DNA from: Ktedonobacteria bacterium
GTDB lineage: Bacteria; Chloroflexota; Ktedonobacteria; Ktedonobacterales; JACDGC01
Reading direction: 5' to 3'
Length of the DNA stretch: 64,000 bases
Assembly (NCBI GenBank): GCA_027459785.1
Contig: DAIDGU010000042.1
Coordinates: forward strand, 56,997 to 120,996
In this document: positions 1 through 8,454 of the stretch, piece by piece
How positions within the stretch are numbered: the stretch's first letter is position 1
How the letters are laid out: each line of letters starts with the position of its first letter
Translations under genes and position numbers: made by a program
Notes under the pieces: generated by a model
What the model was told of the DNA's origin: nothing
What the model saw: only the letters and a program-made list of their open reading frames with translations
Databases searched by the model: none

Positions 1-345
1 CACGGGCGCGATGTGATGGCCGTGCCAGGGCCGATATTCAACCGCACCAGCATGGGCTGCAACCGGCTGATTCAATCCGGTGCGCTCTGCGTGACCGGCG
101 TGCAAGACATCGCCGACGCCCTCAACATGCACCTCATCCCCCAGCAAATGGACATGCGCGACCTCCTGCCGGCGGACCCCACGGAGGCGCGGCTCCTCGC
201 GCTGCTGGACGGCGAAGCGCGCCACGCCGACGACCTCTGCCGCCTGGCCGAACTCCCCGCCGCCACCGTCACCAGCACGCTGATGATGCTGGAACTCAAA
301 GGCCGCGTGCGCCACCTGGGCAACATGGTGTATAGCCTGTGCTAA
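1..345 (+). CDS. dprA: DNA-processing protein DprA, C-terminal part (5' end outside window)
   Basis: The frame is open from base 1 and begins HGRDVMAVPGPIFNRTSMGC, the end of the DprA Rossmann (SMF) domain; the family reads VPGxxxxxxSxGxxxLIxxGA here. It is followed by a short winged-helix domain of about 60 residues (ARLLALLDGE to VRHLGNMVYSLC) typical of the DprA C-terminus. DprA loads RecA on single-stranded DNA during natural transformation. Only about the last third is present. A spacer of 116 bases separates it from the kinase downstream. The assignment rests on the conserved VPG/GCNRLI block plus the winged helix. Confidence 0.85.
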   Translation, partial: HGRDVMAVPGPIFNRTSMGCNRLIQSGALCVTGVQDIADALNMHLIPQQMDMRDLLPADPTEARLLALLDGEARHADDLCRLAELPAATVTSTLMMLELKGRVRHLGNMVYSLC

Positions 346-371
346 AGCCCTGTTTGCATGTTGCATTATTT

Positions 372-401
372 TTGGAAATGAGCGTTGCAAGATCGTATAC
401 T
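372..401 (+). promoter_or_regulatory. Putative sigma-70-type promoter of the first histidine kinase
   Basis: TTGGAA at 372-377, an 18-base spacer and TATACT at 396-401. Transcription would start near 408, about 54 bases ahead of the TTG start at 462. The AT-rich stretch 355-410 stands out from its GC-rich surroundings. Confidence 0.4.
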
Positions 402-461
402 ACATGAAAGATCCCTAAGCGCCGCCCGCGCGGTTTTGCATGCACCAGAGGGGTAACGATT

Positions 462-2795
462 TTGGAGCCGAGCCAGCATCCCACCCAGCCCGCCTTTGCT
501 CTTGATGCGGAACAGCTACCGTTTAGCACGGCCATGATCCAACCGGACGTGGCCTCCGTCACGATCTTGGAGCGCATGACCGATGCCTTTTTCGCGCTGG
601 ATGCTGCCTGGCGCTTCACGTATCTGAATGCCGCTGCTGAGGTGGCGCTGGGGCAGCAACGGGCGGATCTGCTGGGGCGCAACGTATGGGAAGCCTTCCC
701 CGAAGCCGTCGGCTCGACCTTTCAGCGCGAATATGAGCGGGCGCGGGCCACCGGCCAGTTGGCGCTGTTCAAAGAATATTATTCTCCCCTCGCCAAGCTC
801 TTTGCCGTGCGAGCCTACCCTGATGCTGACGGCCTTGCTGTATTCTTCCAGGATGTCACTGCCCAGCGGCAATTGACCGAACAGGAAACCGCGCTACGTG
901 ATGCGGCGGCGACGCAAGCGCGCTTGCTGGATGCCGTGCTGGATGCGCTGCCCACCGGCGTCGCCATCACCCGCGCTGACGGCAGCGGCGTGCGCTTGAA
1001 TCGCGCCTTCCGCACGATCTGGGGCATGGACGCGCCCTTGCCCGCGAACACAGCAGAATACGGCCTTTATCGCGGCTGGTGGCCCAATGGGCAGCCGATC
1101 GCCGCCGACGCCTGGACGATGGCGCGGGCGCTAGCCACCGGCCAGCCCATTACCGATGAACTCATCACCATCATGAGTTTCGACGGCGTGCGTAAGGTCA
1201 TCCTCAACAGCGCGCTGCCCCTCTTCGACGCGACAGGCGCGCTCATTGGTGGGGTCAACGTCATGCTGGATGTGACGCGCGAGCAGCGTTTGCAAGAGGA
1301 TCTCGCCGCGCGGGTGCAGCAACTGGAAGGCATTTTCGCCGCCATCACCGACGCCCTACTCATTTACGACGCGCAAGGGCGCATCATCGAGACGAACCCC
1401 GTGGCGCGGGCGTTGCTGGGCATCAACGACCAGGCCGAATATGAGGCACTGCCGTTGATGGAGCGCGCCATGGCGCGGGCCGCCCGCGACCTGGAGGGCA
1501 ACCCGTTGCCACCCGATCAGTTGCCACCGCAACGGTTGCTGCATGGCGAGATCCTCAGCGGAGCGACATCGCCCGATCTGCTCATCCAGGGGCCGGACGG
1601 CGGCGACATCATCCTCAATGTCTCCGGAGCGCCCCTGCGCGCCAGTGACGGCGCGATCACGGGGGCCATCATCATCGACCGTGATGTGACCGAACGCCGG
1701 CGGTTGGAATTGGAGGCCGCGCGCCAGGCGGCGCTCTTGGAACAGGCCCACGAGGCGATGTTCGTGCGCACGCTCAACGGCACGATCGTCTACTGGAACC
1801 AGGGCGCGACCGACCTCTATGGCTGGACCAGCGCGGATGCCGTCGGGCAGATTTCCCATGACCTTTTTCAGACGCGCCTGGCCGCCGCCCCCGAAGATCA
1901 TCCGACCATTGTCGATGCGCTGGTGGCCCACACCGGCATCTGGACGGGCGAATTATTCCACACGACGCGCGCCGGCGCGCGCATCATCGTCGCCAGCCGC
2001 CAGAGCCTGGTGAATTATGGCGCGGACGAGCGTTTCGTCTTGGAAACCAATCGTGATATCACCGACCGCAAGCAGTTGGAACAGGAGCGCGAGGCGATGT
2101 TGCACAGTGTCGCCCACGAACTCAATACGCCCCTCACCAGCGTCAAAGCGCAATTGCAATTGATGCAGCGACGCGCGGGGCGCGGCGAGGTCGTCGCGCC
2201 GGAGCAGGTGGGGCGCGTGCTGAGCGGTGTGGCGCGCATGGAGCGTCTGGTGCGCGATCTGCTGGATGCCGCGCGCCTTGAAACCGGCCATCTCACCGTC
2301 ACGCCCGAACGGGTCAGCCTACGCACCCTTTGCCAGCAGGCGGCGGAAGAACAACAGGCGGCGAACGAACGCCCCATCACGCTGGCCCTGCCCGCGAAAG
2401 ACCTTTTCGCCGAGGTCGATCCTGAACGCTTCGTGCAAGTGTTGACCAATCTGCTTTCTAATGCGCTGAAATATTCGCCGCCCGCCACGCCGGTGACATT
2501 GCGGCTGGTCCGCCAGGGCAAACAGGCGCGCATCAGCGTCACAGATCAGGGGCCGGGCATTCCTCAGGAGGCGCAGGCGCATCTGTTCGAGCGCTTCTAT
2601 CGCGTGCCAGATACCGTGGTGCAGCACGGGTCCGGCGTGGGCCTGGGGCTGGGCCTCTTCCTGGTGCGCCGGTTGGTCGAATTGCAGGGCGGCCAGGTGG
2701 GGGTGGCGAGCACGCCAGGTGCCGGCGCGACCTTTTGGGTGACGCTGCCGCTGGCCAGCGTGTCAGCTAGCCAAACTGATAGGCCGACTACCTGA
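462..2795 (+). CDS. Soluble multi-PAS sensor histidine kinase
   Basis: 777 residues from a TTG start chosen because AGAGGGG lies 8 bases upstream. Four PAS-type modules fill roughly residues 30-540 (blocks starting ILERMTDAFFALD, LLDAVLDALPTGV, LEGIFAAITDAL, LLEQAHEAMFVRT). A HisKA dimerisation domain follows with the phospho-acceptor in HSVAHELNTPL (His552). The HATPase_c domain has the N box NLLSNALKYSP (about 662), DQGPGIP, LFERFYR and GLGLGLFL. No transmembrane segment is visible, so sensing is probably cytoplasmic (redox, ligand or protein). No receiver domain or adjacent response regulator exists, so it is an orphan kinase. It lies 58 bases ahead of a second kinase in the same direction and probably shares its transcript. 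Confidence 0.88.
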   Translation: MEPSQHPTQPAFALDAEQLPFSTAMIQPDVASVTILERMTDAFFALDAAWRFTYLNAAAEVALGQQRADLLGRNVWEAFPEAVGSTFQREYERARATGQLALFKEYYSPLAKLFAVRAYPDADGLAVFFQDVTAQRQLTEQETALRDAAATQARLLDAVLDALPTGVAITRADGSGVRLNRAFRTIWGMDAPLPANTAEYGLYRGWWPNGQPIAADAWTMARALATGQPITDELITIMSFDGVRKVILNSALPLFDATGALIGGVNVMLDVTREQRLQEDLAARVQQLEGIFAAITDALLIYDAQGRIIETNPVARALLGINDQAEYEALPLMERAMARAARDLEGNPLPPDQLPPQRLLHGEILSGATSPDLLIQGPDGGDIILNVSGAPLRASDGAITGAIIIDRDVTERRRLELEAARQAALLEQAHEAMFVRTLNGTIVYWNQGATDLYGWTSADAVGQISHDLFQTRLAAAPEDHPTIVDALVAHTGIWTGELFHTTRAGARIIVASRQSLVNYGADERFVLETNRDITDRKQLEQEREAMLHSVAHELNTPLTSVKAQLQLMQRRAGRGEVVAPEQVGRVLSGVARMERLVRDLLDAARLETGHLTVTPERVSLRTLCQQAAEEQQAANERPITLALPAKDLFAEVDPERFVQVLTNLLSNALKYSPPATPVTLRLVRQGKQARISVTDQGPGIPQEAQAHLFERFYRVPDTVVQHGSGVGLGLGLFLVRRLVELQGGQVGVASTPGAGATFWVTLPLASVSASQTDRPTT

Positions 2796-2853
2796 GCTTG
2801 GCACCGTTTATGCGGCGTACCCCTGTTTCATAATTTGTGCCAGGAGCCGTCCC

Positions 2854-4977
2854 ATGCAGCCTTTTTCGGATGCGTTTGCCCAGGCACCTTTCATCGCCGC
2901 GCCCCAGGACGAACTGGCCGCGCCCGCTCGCCCGGCGGCGCTGGTGCCGCCGCTGCATTGGCACACGCAGCCGGACGGCACATTCGCCCTGGCGGAACAG
3001 CCGGGCTGGCGCGCTTATACGGGGCAGCGTGCCACGACCAGCGCCGGCTGGGGCTGGCTCGACGCTGTCTATCCCGCCGACCGCACACACAGCCGCCAGG
3101 TGTGGCAGGCCGGAACGAATCCGTTCACGGTCCAGCAGCGCATTCTGGGTGCGGACGGCGCGTATCGCCTGTTTCTGACCCAGGCCCAGCCGCTCTTCGC
3201 CGAACCGGCGACGCTGGGTGGCTGGGATTGCACGAGCATGGATATCGGGCAGGTGCGCGCGGAACAGAGCGCCATCCTGGGGGCGGTCGCGGAAAGCGTC
3301 GTCATCTTTGACCGCGAGGGCAACATCCGTGAGATGAATCCCGCCGCGCTAAAAAGCTTCGCCCAGGTGGTCCCGCCAGATTACGCCGCCCTGCCGCTGG
3401 CCCAACGCCTTCAGCAAGCGCGCATGCATGATGCTGAGGGTGAACCGCTGGTCGGTGAGCGCTCGCCGATCATCCGCGTGCTGCGCGGTGACGTGCTGGC
3501 CGGCCCTAGCGCCGTGGATGTGTTCGTCACGACATTCGATGGCCGTGAAGTGGCGCTCAGTTTCAGCGGCGCACCCTTGCGCGATGAGCGCGGAGCGATC
3601 ACCGGGGCCGTCGTCATCGTGCGCGATATCACAGACCGCCTGGCGCTGGAGCGGCGCACGCAGGACGCGCTGGACGCGCTGCTGGCGATGGCCGAGGCGC
3701 TGGTGCAGGGGACAGCGGACGGCAACGAGGCGACGGCGGTGGCGCAACGGCTGGCCACGCTCACGTGCCGCGTGCTGGGGTGCGCGCGCGTCGCCATCAG
3801 CGTCATCGACCCCACCAGTGACCATGTGCGCTCATTTGCCGTGGCCGGCCTCACGCCCGACCAAGAGGCGCAGTGGTGGGCGCACGAGCGCGCCCAGTCG
3901 CAACACCTCAGCGACATCACCGAGCCACACTTCGTCGCACGGCTGCAAGCGGGCGAGACGCTACATTTCGACATGACCGAGCCGCCCTATAACTCACAGC
4001 CGAATCCCTATAACGTCCGTGATGTGCTGATCGCGCCGTTGAATGCCGGCACGCGCTTGGTCGGCTGGCTGGCGCTGGATTATGGCGCGATGCCACATGT
4101 TTTCACGCGGGATGAACGCCGGCTGGCGGGCGCGGTGGGCAAGTTGCTGGCGCTGGTGATCGAGCAAGCGCGGCTGCGCCGCGAACGCGAGGCCGCGCGG
4201 GCCGACGCGCTGGCCCTGGCAACCGCACAGCGGCAGATGGATGAATTTTTGAGCATCGCCAGCCATGAACTGCGCACCCCGCTGACGACGATCAAGGCGA
4301 ATTTTCAGTTGACGGAGCGGGCGTTGGGGGCATTCCTGGCAACCCATCCCGCCATCGATCCCAAGCTGGCGCGCACGCATGAATTGCTCAGCCGCACGGA
4401 TCAGCACATCGCCCGGCTGGATCGCCTGGTGGAAGATCTGCTGGATGTCTCGCGCATCCAAGCTGGCAAGCTTTCGCTGCGGCGCGAGCTGTGTGACCTG
4501 GCGCAACTCGTGGGCGAGGCCGTCGAAGAACAACGCCTTGTAGCTTCGGACCGCACCATCACGCTCGCGCTGCCCGACGCGCCCGTTGCCGTGGTGGCCG
4601 ATCCCGGACGGATCAATCAAGTCATCACGAACTTCCTGACTAACGCGCTGAAGTATTCGCCGCCGGAGTCCACCGTCCAGGTGCGGCTGCGCGGGGAGGC
4701 GCGCGCCGCGCGGGTGGAGGTGACAGACGCCGGGCCAGGGCTGCCGCGCGCCGAGCAGCGGCACGTGTGGGAACGCTTCCATCGCGCGCCGGGCGTCGCC
4801 GTGCAATATGGCTCCGGCGTCGGCTTGGGTCTGGGCCTTTTCATCTGCCGGACGATCATCGAACGCCACGGCGGCAGGGTCGGCATCATCAGCACCAAAG
4901 GGCGCGGCGCAACCTTCTGGTTCCAGTTGCCCCTGGCCGAACCACCGCCCGCACGCCCACCCCGCCACCGGCCATGA
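2854..4977 (+). CDS. Soluble PAS-GAF sensor histidine kinase
   Basis: 707 residues; ATG is preceded by CAGGAG with 7-base spacing. Order: an N-terminal PAS-like region (about 30-125), a clear PAS (about 130-260, SAILGAVAESVVIFD and the closing IVRDITDR), a GAF domain (about 270-440), HisKA with IASHELRTPLTTIK (His471) and HATPase_c with NFLTNALKYSP, DAGPGLP and GSGVGLGLGLF. There are no membrane segments. It is closely related in arrangement and motif spelling to the kinases on either side, suggesting local duplication. No response regulator is encoded nearby. Confidence 0.87.
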   Translation: MQPFSDAFAQAPFIAAPQDELAAPARPAALVPPLHWHTQPDGTFALAEQPGWRAYTGQRATTSAGWGWLDAVYPADRTHSRQVWQAGTNPFTVQQRILGADGAYRLFLTQAQPLFAEPATLGGWDCTSMDIGQVRAEQSAILGAVAESVVIFDREGNIREMNPAALKSFAQVVPPDYAALPLAQRLQQARMHDAEGEPLVGERSPIIRVLRGDVLAGPSAVDVFVTTFDGREVALSFSGAPLRDERGAITGAVVIVRDITDRLALERRTQDALDALLAMAEALVQGTADGNEATAVAQRLATLTCRVLGCARVAISVIDPTSDHVRSFAVAGLTPDQEAQWWAHERAQSQHLSDITEPHFVARLQAGETLHFDMTEPPYNSQPNPYNVRDVLIAPLNAGTRLVGWLALDYGAMPHVFTRDERRLAGAVGKLLALVIEQARLRREREAARADALALATAQRQMDEFLSIASHELRTPLTTIKANFQLTERALGAFLATHPAIDPKLARTHELLSRTDQHIARLDRLVEDLLDVSRIQAGKLSLRRELCDLAQLVGEAVEEQRLVASDRTITLALPDAPVAVVADPGRINQVITNFLTNALKYSPPESTVQVRLRGEARAARVEVTDAGPGLPRAEQRHVWERFHRAPGVAVQYGSGVGLGLGLFICRTIIERHGGRVGIISTKGRGATFWFQLPLAEPPPARPPRHRP

Positions 4978-4993
4978 AAGGTTCTTTTGCACC

Positions 4994-5272
4994 ATGCCTA
5001 TCCCACCACTACAAATCAATGGGGTGCTTCCACCTGGCGCGCATCATGCGACCATTGCAGAAATACTTATTGCATTTCCTGGTACAAGTCCTGAACGTCA
5101 GGAATTGAATCAGGCACTCCAAAAAGCAAGAGTTAAGCTTGCCCTTGCAGACATCAATGCCGAGTGCGCGGGGCGGGAGCAAGATGTCCTCAATGCTCGT
5201 AATGATCCTGCCGGGTTGGACCGGGCGCGCTGCTTTGTTCCGTATGTATCGCATACGGCAAGGGATCATTGA
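4994..5272 (+). pseudogene. Probable fragment of a DUF6932-like (nucleotidyltransferase-associated) protein
   Basis: About 92 residues starting MPIPPLQINGVLPPGAHHAT, resembling from memory the start of DUF6932-family proteins (xxPxLxxxGxLPPGxHxAT followed by an RF/RxELxxxL stretch). After roughly 50 residues the similarity stops and the frame ends in unrelated sequence; the next frame stays open to 5321. No strong ribosome binding site is seen. The stretch is more AT-rich than its neighbours. Best read as a truncated or frameshifted remnant between convergent kinase genes; a real small gene is possible. Confidence 0.4.
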
Positions 5273-5363
5273 TGCTCTTGACGCCTATGAACACGCTCAG
5301 TTGCAGCAACAGGGCGCCTAACAGCAGGACAGCAAGCGCGATTCGGGCCTATCCCGCACTTAG

Positions 5364-7877
5364 TCAGGCGCATGGCAGGGTGAACCAGAAGGTCGATCCC
5401 GCGCCGACGGTGCTGGTCACGCCGATCTGCCCGTTATGGCGCGCGATGATCGTCGCGCAAATGTACAAGCCCAGGCCCAAGCTGGCACCGGACCCGTGTT
5501 GCTGCGCGATGCCTGGCACGCGATAGAAGCGTTCCCACAGGCGCGCTTGTTGCTCCGACGACAGGCCGGGGCCGCGATCCGTCACCGCGACGCGCGCTTC
5601 ACACCCCACCTGTGTCACAGCCACCGCGATAGGCCGATCAGCCGGCGCGTATTTCAGCGCGTTGGTCAGGAAGTTCGTCACCACCTGCCCGATGCGGTCG
5701 GCATCCGCCTGCACGGGCGCGGGAGTGGGGGGGAGAGCGAGCGTGATGATGCGGTCGGGGGCGGCCTCGCGTTGCTCTTCGACCGCCTCGCGTACCACCT
5801 GAACCAGATCATACGGAGTCAGCCGCAGCGCCAGGCTGCCGGCGTCGATGCGCGAGAGATCCAGCAGGTCGTGTACCAGGCGATCCATCCGCTGCACCTG
5901 GCGACCTGCGCGATCCAGCAAGGTTGCCAACTGGTCCAGTTGTGGGGCAACTGCCACCGCCGATTCGGGTGAAAGGGCTGGGCGCAGCCGGTTCAGGCGC
6001 ATGGCCGCCAGTTGCACACTCATCTGAACCGCTGTCAACGGCGAGCGCAACTCGTGGCTGGCGATGCCCAGAAACTCGTCCATCTGCTTCTGCGTCGTAG
6101 CCAGAGCCAGCGTCTGGGCGCGGGCGCGCTCACGTTCCTGCAACAGCCGGTCGCGTTCCACCACCAGCGTCATCAAGTGCATCGCGCCCTGCGCCAGTTC
6201 GATATCTTCAGCGTTGAAACCAGCCTCGCCCTGCGCCTCAATCGTCAGCACGCACCAGGTCTCGGTGGTGAATACCGCTGGTATGATCAGCACGGTATGC
6301 AGATCAAAATAGTCCTGGCCGGGGATCGGCGGCTGGGCGGCAAGATCGACCTGCACCGTCTCGCCCGCTTGCAACCTGGCAATGATATCCGGCGTAGCGA
6401 AATCGCTGAGGTGCGCGCCCCTCAGGTTGCGCCACCAGCGCGCTTCGATCACCTCCGATAACCCCGCCACGGCCAGCGGATGCACCGCGTTCGTCAAGGT
6501 ATCGATCTGAGTATAGCCAGTGTAGACGCCGCCGAAGACTTCCTGCACCAGTTCCACCACGCGCTGCACGCCGTCGTGGGAGGCAGCCTCGTCATCCGTG
6601 GCCGGCAGGGCGATCGTCTGCGCCATCGTCAGCAGCGCCCGCAGCGCCGCGCGTTCGCGCTGGGCCATGCGGCGGCGTTCCGTCACGTCCAGGAACGCCG
6701 TCACCGCCCCCGTGATCGCGCCGTTTTCATCGCGCAAGGGCGCGCTATTGTTATTGATCAGGCGGCGCGTGCCATCCAGGGCTAGGATCTCCACTTCCTG
6801 GTCGCGCTCTGTCGCGTCGGTCAGGGCGCGGGTCAGCCCCAATTCATCCGCCGTCAGTGGTCGGCCATCCATCTGCCAGCCAGCATGCTGCGCATACTCA
6901 GCGACGATACGCGCCTTGGGCAGATCGCCGGCGAAGATACGTCTCACTTCGGGATTGACGATCTGGATTGCGCCCTGCGCGTCGGTGATGATCACGCCGG
7001 CGGGCAACACATCCAGCACGGCTTCCAGTCGGCGCTGCGCCGCTTCCGCCGCGTGTCGTGCCGCCTGCTCGCGCGCCAGCAGATCCGCGCGCTCGCGCTC
7101 CGCCCGTCGGCGCGCGGAGATATCGCGGATGAAGACCGACATGCCATCCGCCGTCGGATTCATGCGAATCTCGACCCATAAATCAATCGCGGGAAAATAT
7201 TCTTCGATGGTCGCCGGCTGGCATTCTGCCATCACGTGCTGACAGGCATGCCAGATGTTGGTTTCGATGAATTGGGGGTAGATGTCCCAGATATCACGGC
7301 CCAGCACCGCGTCTGCCGGTTGCTGCAACAAGTGTTCGCCCGCCGGATTCAGGTACGTGCAGTGCCAGTCGCGGTCGATGGTGAAAAAGGCGTCGGTCAT
7401 GCTATCCAGCACGTCGGTCAGGCGTTCCGCCGCTGCCGACACGACCCCTTCCAGATGCTTGCGCGCTGAGAGATCTTCGACGACTGCGATGAAAAAATCC
7501 GGCGCACCCTCTGCCGTTCGCACCAGCGCCACGGTCAGGTTCACCCACACCAGCGCGCCGTCTTTGCGGATGTAGCGTTTTTCCAGGGAATAGGTCTCGA
7601 TCTCGCCCGCCACTAGTTGGGCCAACAATTCCAGGTCGTTATCCAGATCAGGGGGATAGGTGATCTCTTGAAACGTCAACTCTTGCAATTCTTCGCGGCG
7701 ATACCCGACGATCGCGCACAGCTTCTGGTTCACGCGCAGCCAACGACCTGTTGGGTCCACATGTGCCATGCCCACCGCGGCTTGCTCGAATGTCGCACGA
7801 AATTGCTCGGCCATGCGTGCCGCTTGCCGTGCGGTAGCCGAGACACGATGGTTAGGGGTGGACTTGCGCGAATTCAT
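5364..7877 (-). CDS. Soluble PAS-PAS-PAS-GAF sensor histidine kinase
   Basis: 837 residues starting MNSRKSTPNHR. The start at 7877 has AAGGAAG about 8 bases upstream and overlaps the stop of the HTH gene (TGATG), indicating translational coupling. Three PAS domains span residues 20-420 (FRATFEQAAVGMAHV, VLDSMTDAFFTID, LEAVLDVLPAGVIIT). A GAF domain follows (about 430-580), then HisKA with GIASHELRSPLTAV (His608) and HATPase_c with NFLTNALKYAP, DRGPGLS and GASLGLGLYI. It has no membrane helix and no receiver domain. The second PAS is clearly paralogous to the first PAS of the kinase at 462. It converges on the other two kinases. Confidence 0.87.
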   Translation of the reverse strand: MNSRKSTPNHRVSATARQAARMAEQFRATFEQAAVGMAHVDPTGRWLRVNQKLCAIVGYRREELQELTFQEITYPPDLDNDLELLAQLVAGEIETYSLEKRYIRKDGALVWVNLTVALVRTAEGAPDFFIAVVEDLSARKHLEGVVSAAAERLTDVLDSMTDAFFTIDRDWHCTYLNPAGEHLLQQPADAVLGRDIWDIYPQFIETNIWHACQHVMAECQPATIEEYFPAIDLWVEIRMNPTADGMSVFIRDISARRRAERERADLLAREQAARHAAEAAQRRLEAVLDVLPAGVIITDAQGAIQIVNPEVRRIFAGDLPKARIVAEYAQHAGWQMDGRPLTADELGLTRALTDATERDQEVEILALDGTRRLINNNSAPLRDENGAITGAVTAFLDVTERRRMAQRERAALRALLTMAQTIALPATDDEAASHDGVQRVVELVQEVFGGVYTGYTQIDTLTNAVHPLAVAGLSEVIEARWWRNLRGAHLSDFATPDIIARLQAGETVQVDLAAQPPIPGQDYFDLHTVLIIPAVFTTETWCVLTIEAQGEAGFNAEDIELAQGAMHLMTLVVERDRLLQERERARAQTLALATTQKQMDEFLGIASHELRSPLTAVQMSVQLAAMRLNRLRPALSPESAVAVAPQLDQLATLLDRAGRQVQRMDRLVHDLLDLSRIDAGSLALRLTPYDLVQVVREAVEEQREAAPDRIITLALPPTPAPVQADADRIGQVVTNFLTNALKYAPADRPIAVAVTQVGCEARVAVTDRGPGLSSEQQARLWERFYRVPGIAQQHGSGASLGLGLYICATIIARHNGQIGVTSTVGAGSTFWFTLPCA

Positions 7878-8131
7878 CAGAAATCTTCCTTGGTGGTAGC
7901 AGTATCCGTGACGTGCGCCGCGACCAGCGCTGGTTGCCGTGTTGGCTTGGGGCGCAAACGGCGCGCATTCCACGCCGCGATATCCGCCGTGCGAATGAGC
8001 TTTGCACGCTTGTTCGCGGGATCGGGAACCCACGGCATCTCGCCCGCGCGCAGCATAGCGGCCATCTTGGTTTTGCTCACCCTCAGCAGCAGCCGCGCCG
8101 CGCTGGCAGTGACATACACATCTTCTTCCAT
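7877..8131 (-). CDS. Small helix-turn-helix (excisionase/MerR-like) DNA-binding protein
   Basis: 84 residues, MEEDVYVTASAARLLLRVSK and onward. The pattern of a beta strand then AARLLxVSKxxMxxMLRAGEMPWVPDPxNKRAKLIRTADIxAW is that of the HTH_17/excisionase fold, where the second part reads a recognition helix and wing. The start at 8131 is favoured over an upstream in-frame ATG at 8182 because AAAGGGAG lies just upstream and the promoter at 8154-8182 would not include the longer form. It overlaps the kinase start by one base and so may set kinase expression or act with it. It could be a transcription factor rather than an excisionase; no integrase is adjacent. Confidence 0.7.
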   Translation of the reverse strand: MEEDVYVTASAARLLLRVSKTKMAAMLRAGEMPWVPDPANKRAKLIRTADIAAWNARRLRPKPTRQPALVAAHVTDTATTKEDF

Positions 8132-8153
8132 GCTTGTCTCCCTTTCCTGGCAG

Positions 8154-8182
8154 AGTATAGCAAATCGGACCATTTCGGTCAA
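8154..8182 (-). promoter_or_regulatory. Near-consensus promoter of the HTH-kinase operon
   Basis: On the minus strand TTGACC (8182-8177), a 17-base spacer and TATACT (8159-8154). Transcription would begin near 8147, giving a 16-base leader carrying the ribosome binding site of the HTH gene. Confidence 0.65.
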
Positions 8183-8250
8183 TAGTGGGTGATGTCACAC
8201 AAGAGCCTTGGCCCAGTCGCAGGGCTGCCTGGCGAGTAACCCCCCCGCTG

Positions 8251-8294
8251 TAGCGGTTGTAGGTTGTATCGGTTATATGGTATCGGTTATATAG
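8251..8294 (+). repeat. Three imperfect tandem 14-base repeats, AT-rich, upstream of the phosphotransferase
   Basis: TAGCGGTTGTAGGT (8251-8264), then TATCGGTTATATGG (8267-8280) and TATCGGTTATATAG (8281-8294). The last two differ at one base and are head to tail. Iterated sites of this sort often bind a regulator; a weak promoter (TTGTAT at 8264, TATATA at 8288) runs through them. Confidence 0.55.
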
Positions 8295-8403
8295 TGTACG
8301 GGTGCGGAGGACCGCTCCCGCGAACCTCTCCTCGCACCCATGGTGTCGCCGGATCGGGCATCCTGGCCTTCCACGCTGAGCGTCCCGCTAGTCAGTCATC
8401 GCG

Positions 8404-8437
8404 CATGTATGTGAGGATCGCATGTATGTGAGGATCG
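8404..8437 (+). repeat. Perfect 17-base tandem duplication just before the phosphotransferase start
   Basis: CATGTATGTGAGGATCG occurs at 8404-8420 and again at 8421-8437 with no gap. It ends 4 bases before the AAGGAG of the next gene. Each copy carries an ATG opening a tiny frame (MYVRIACM and MYVRIG). Confidence 0.8.
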
Positions 8438-8454
8438 GATAAGGAGCCACGCCG

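Noticed and set aside
8132..8198. Longer forms of the kinase and HTH genes beginning at 8198 or 8182
   Set aside because: These starts lie within or upstream of the TTGACC/TATACT promoter; SD-supported starts exist at 7877 and 8131.
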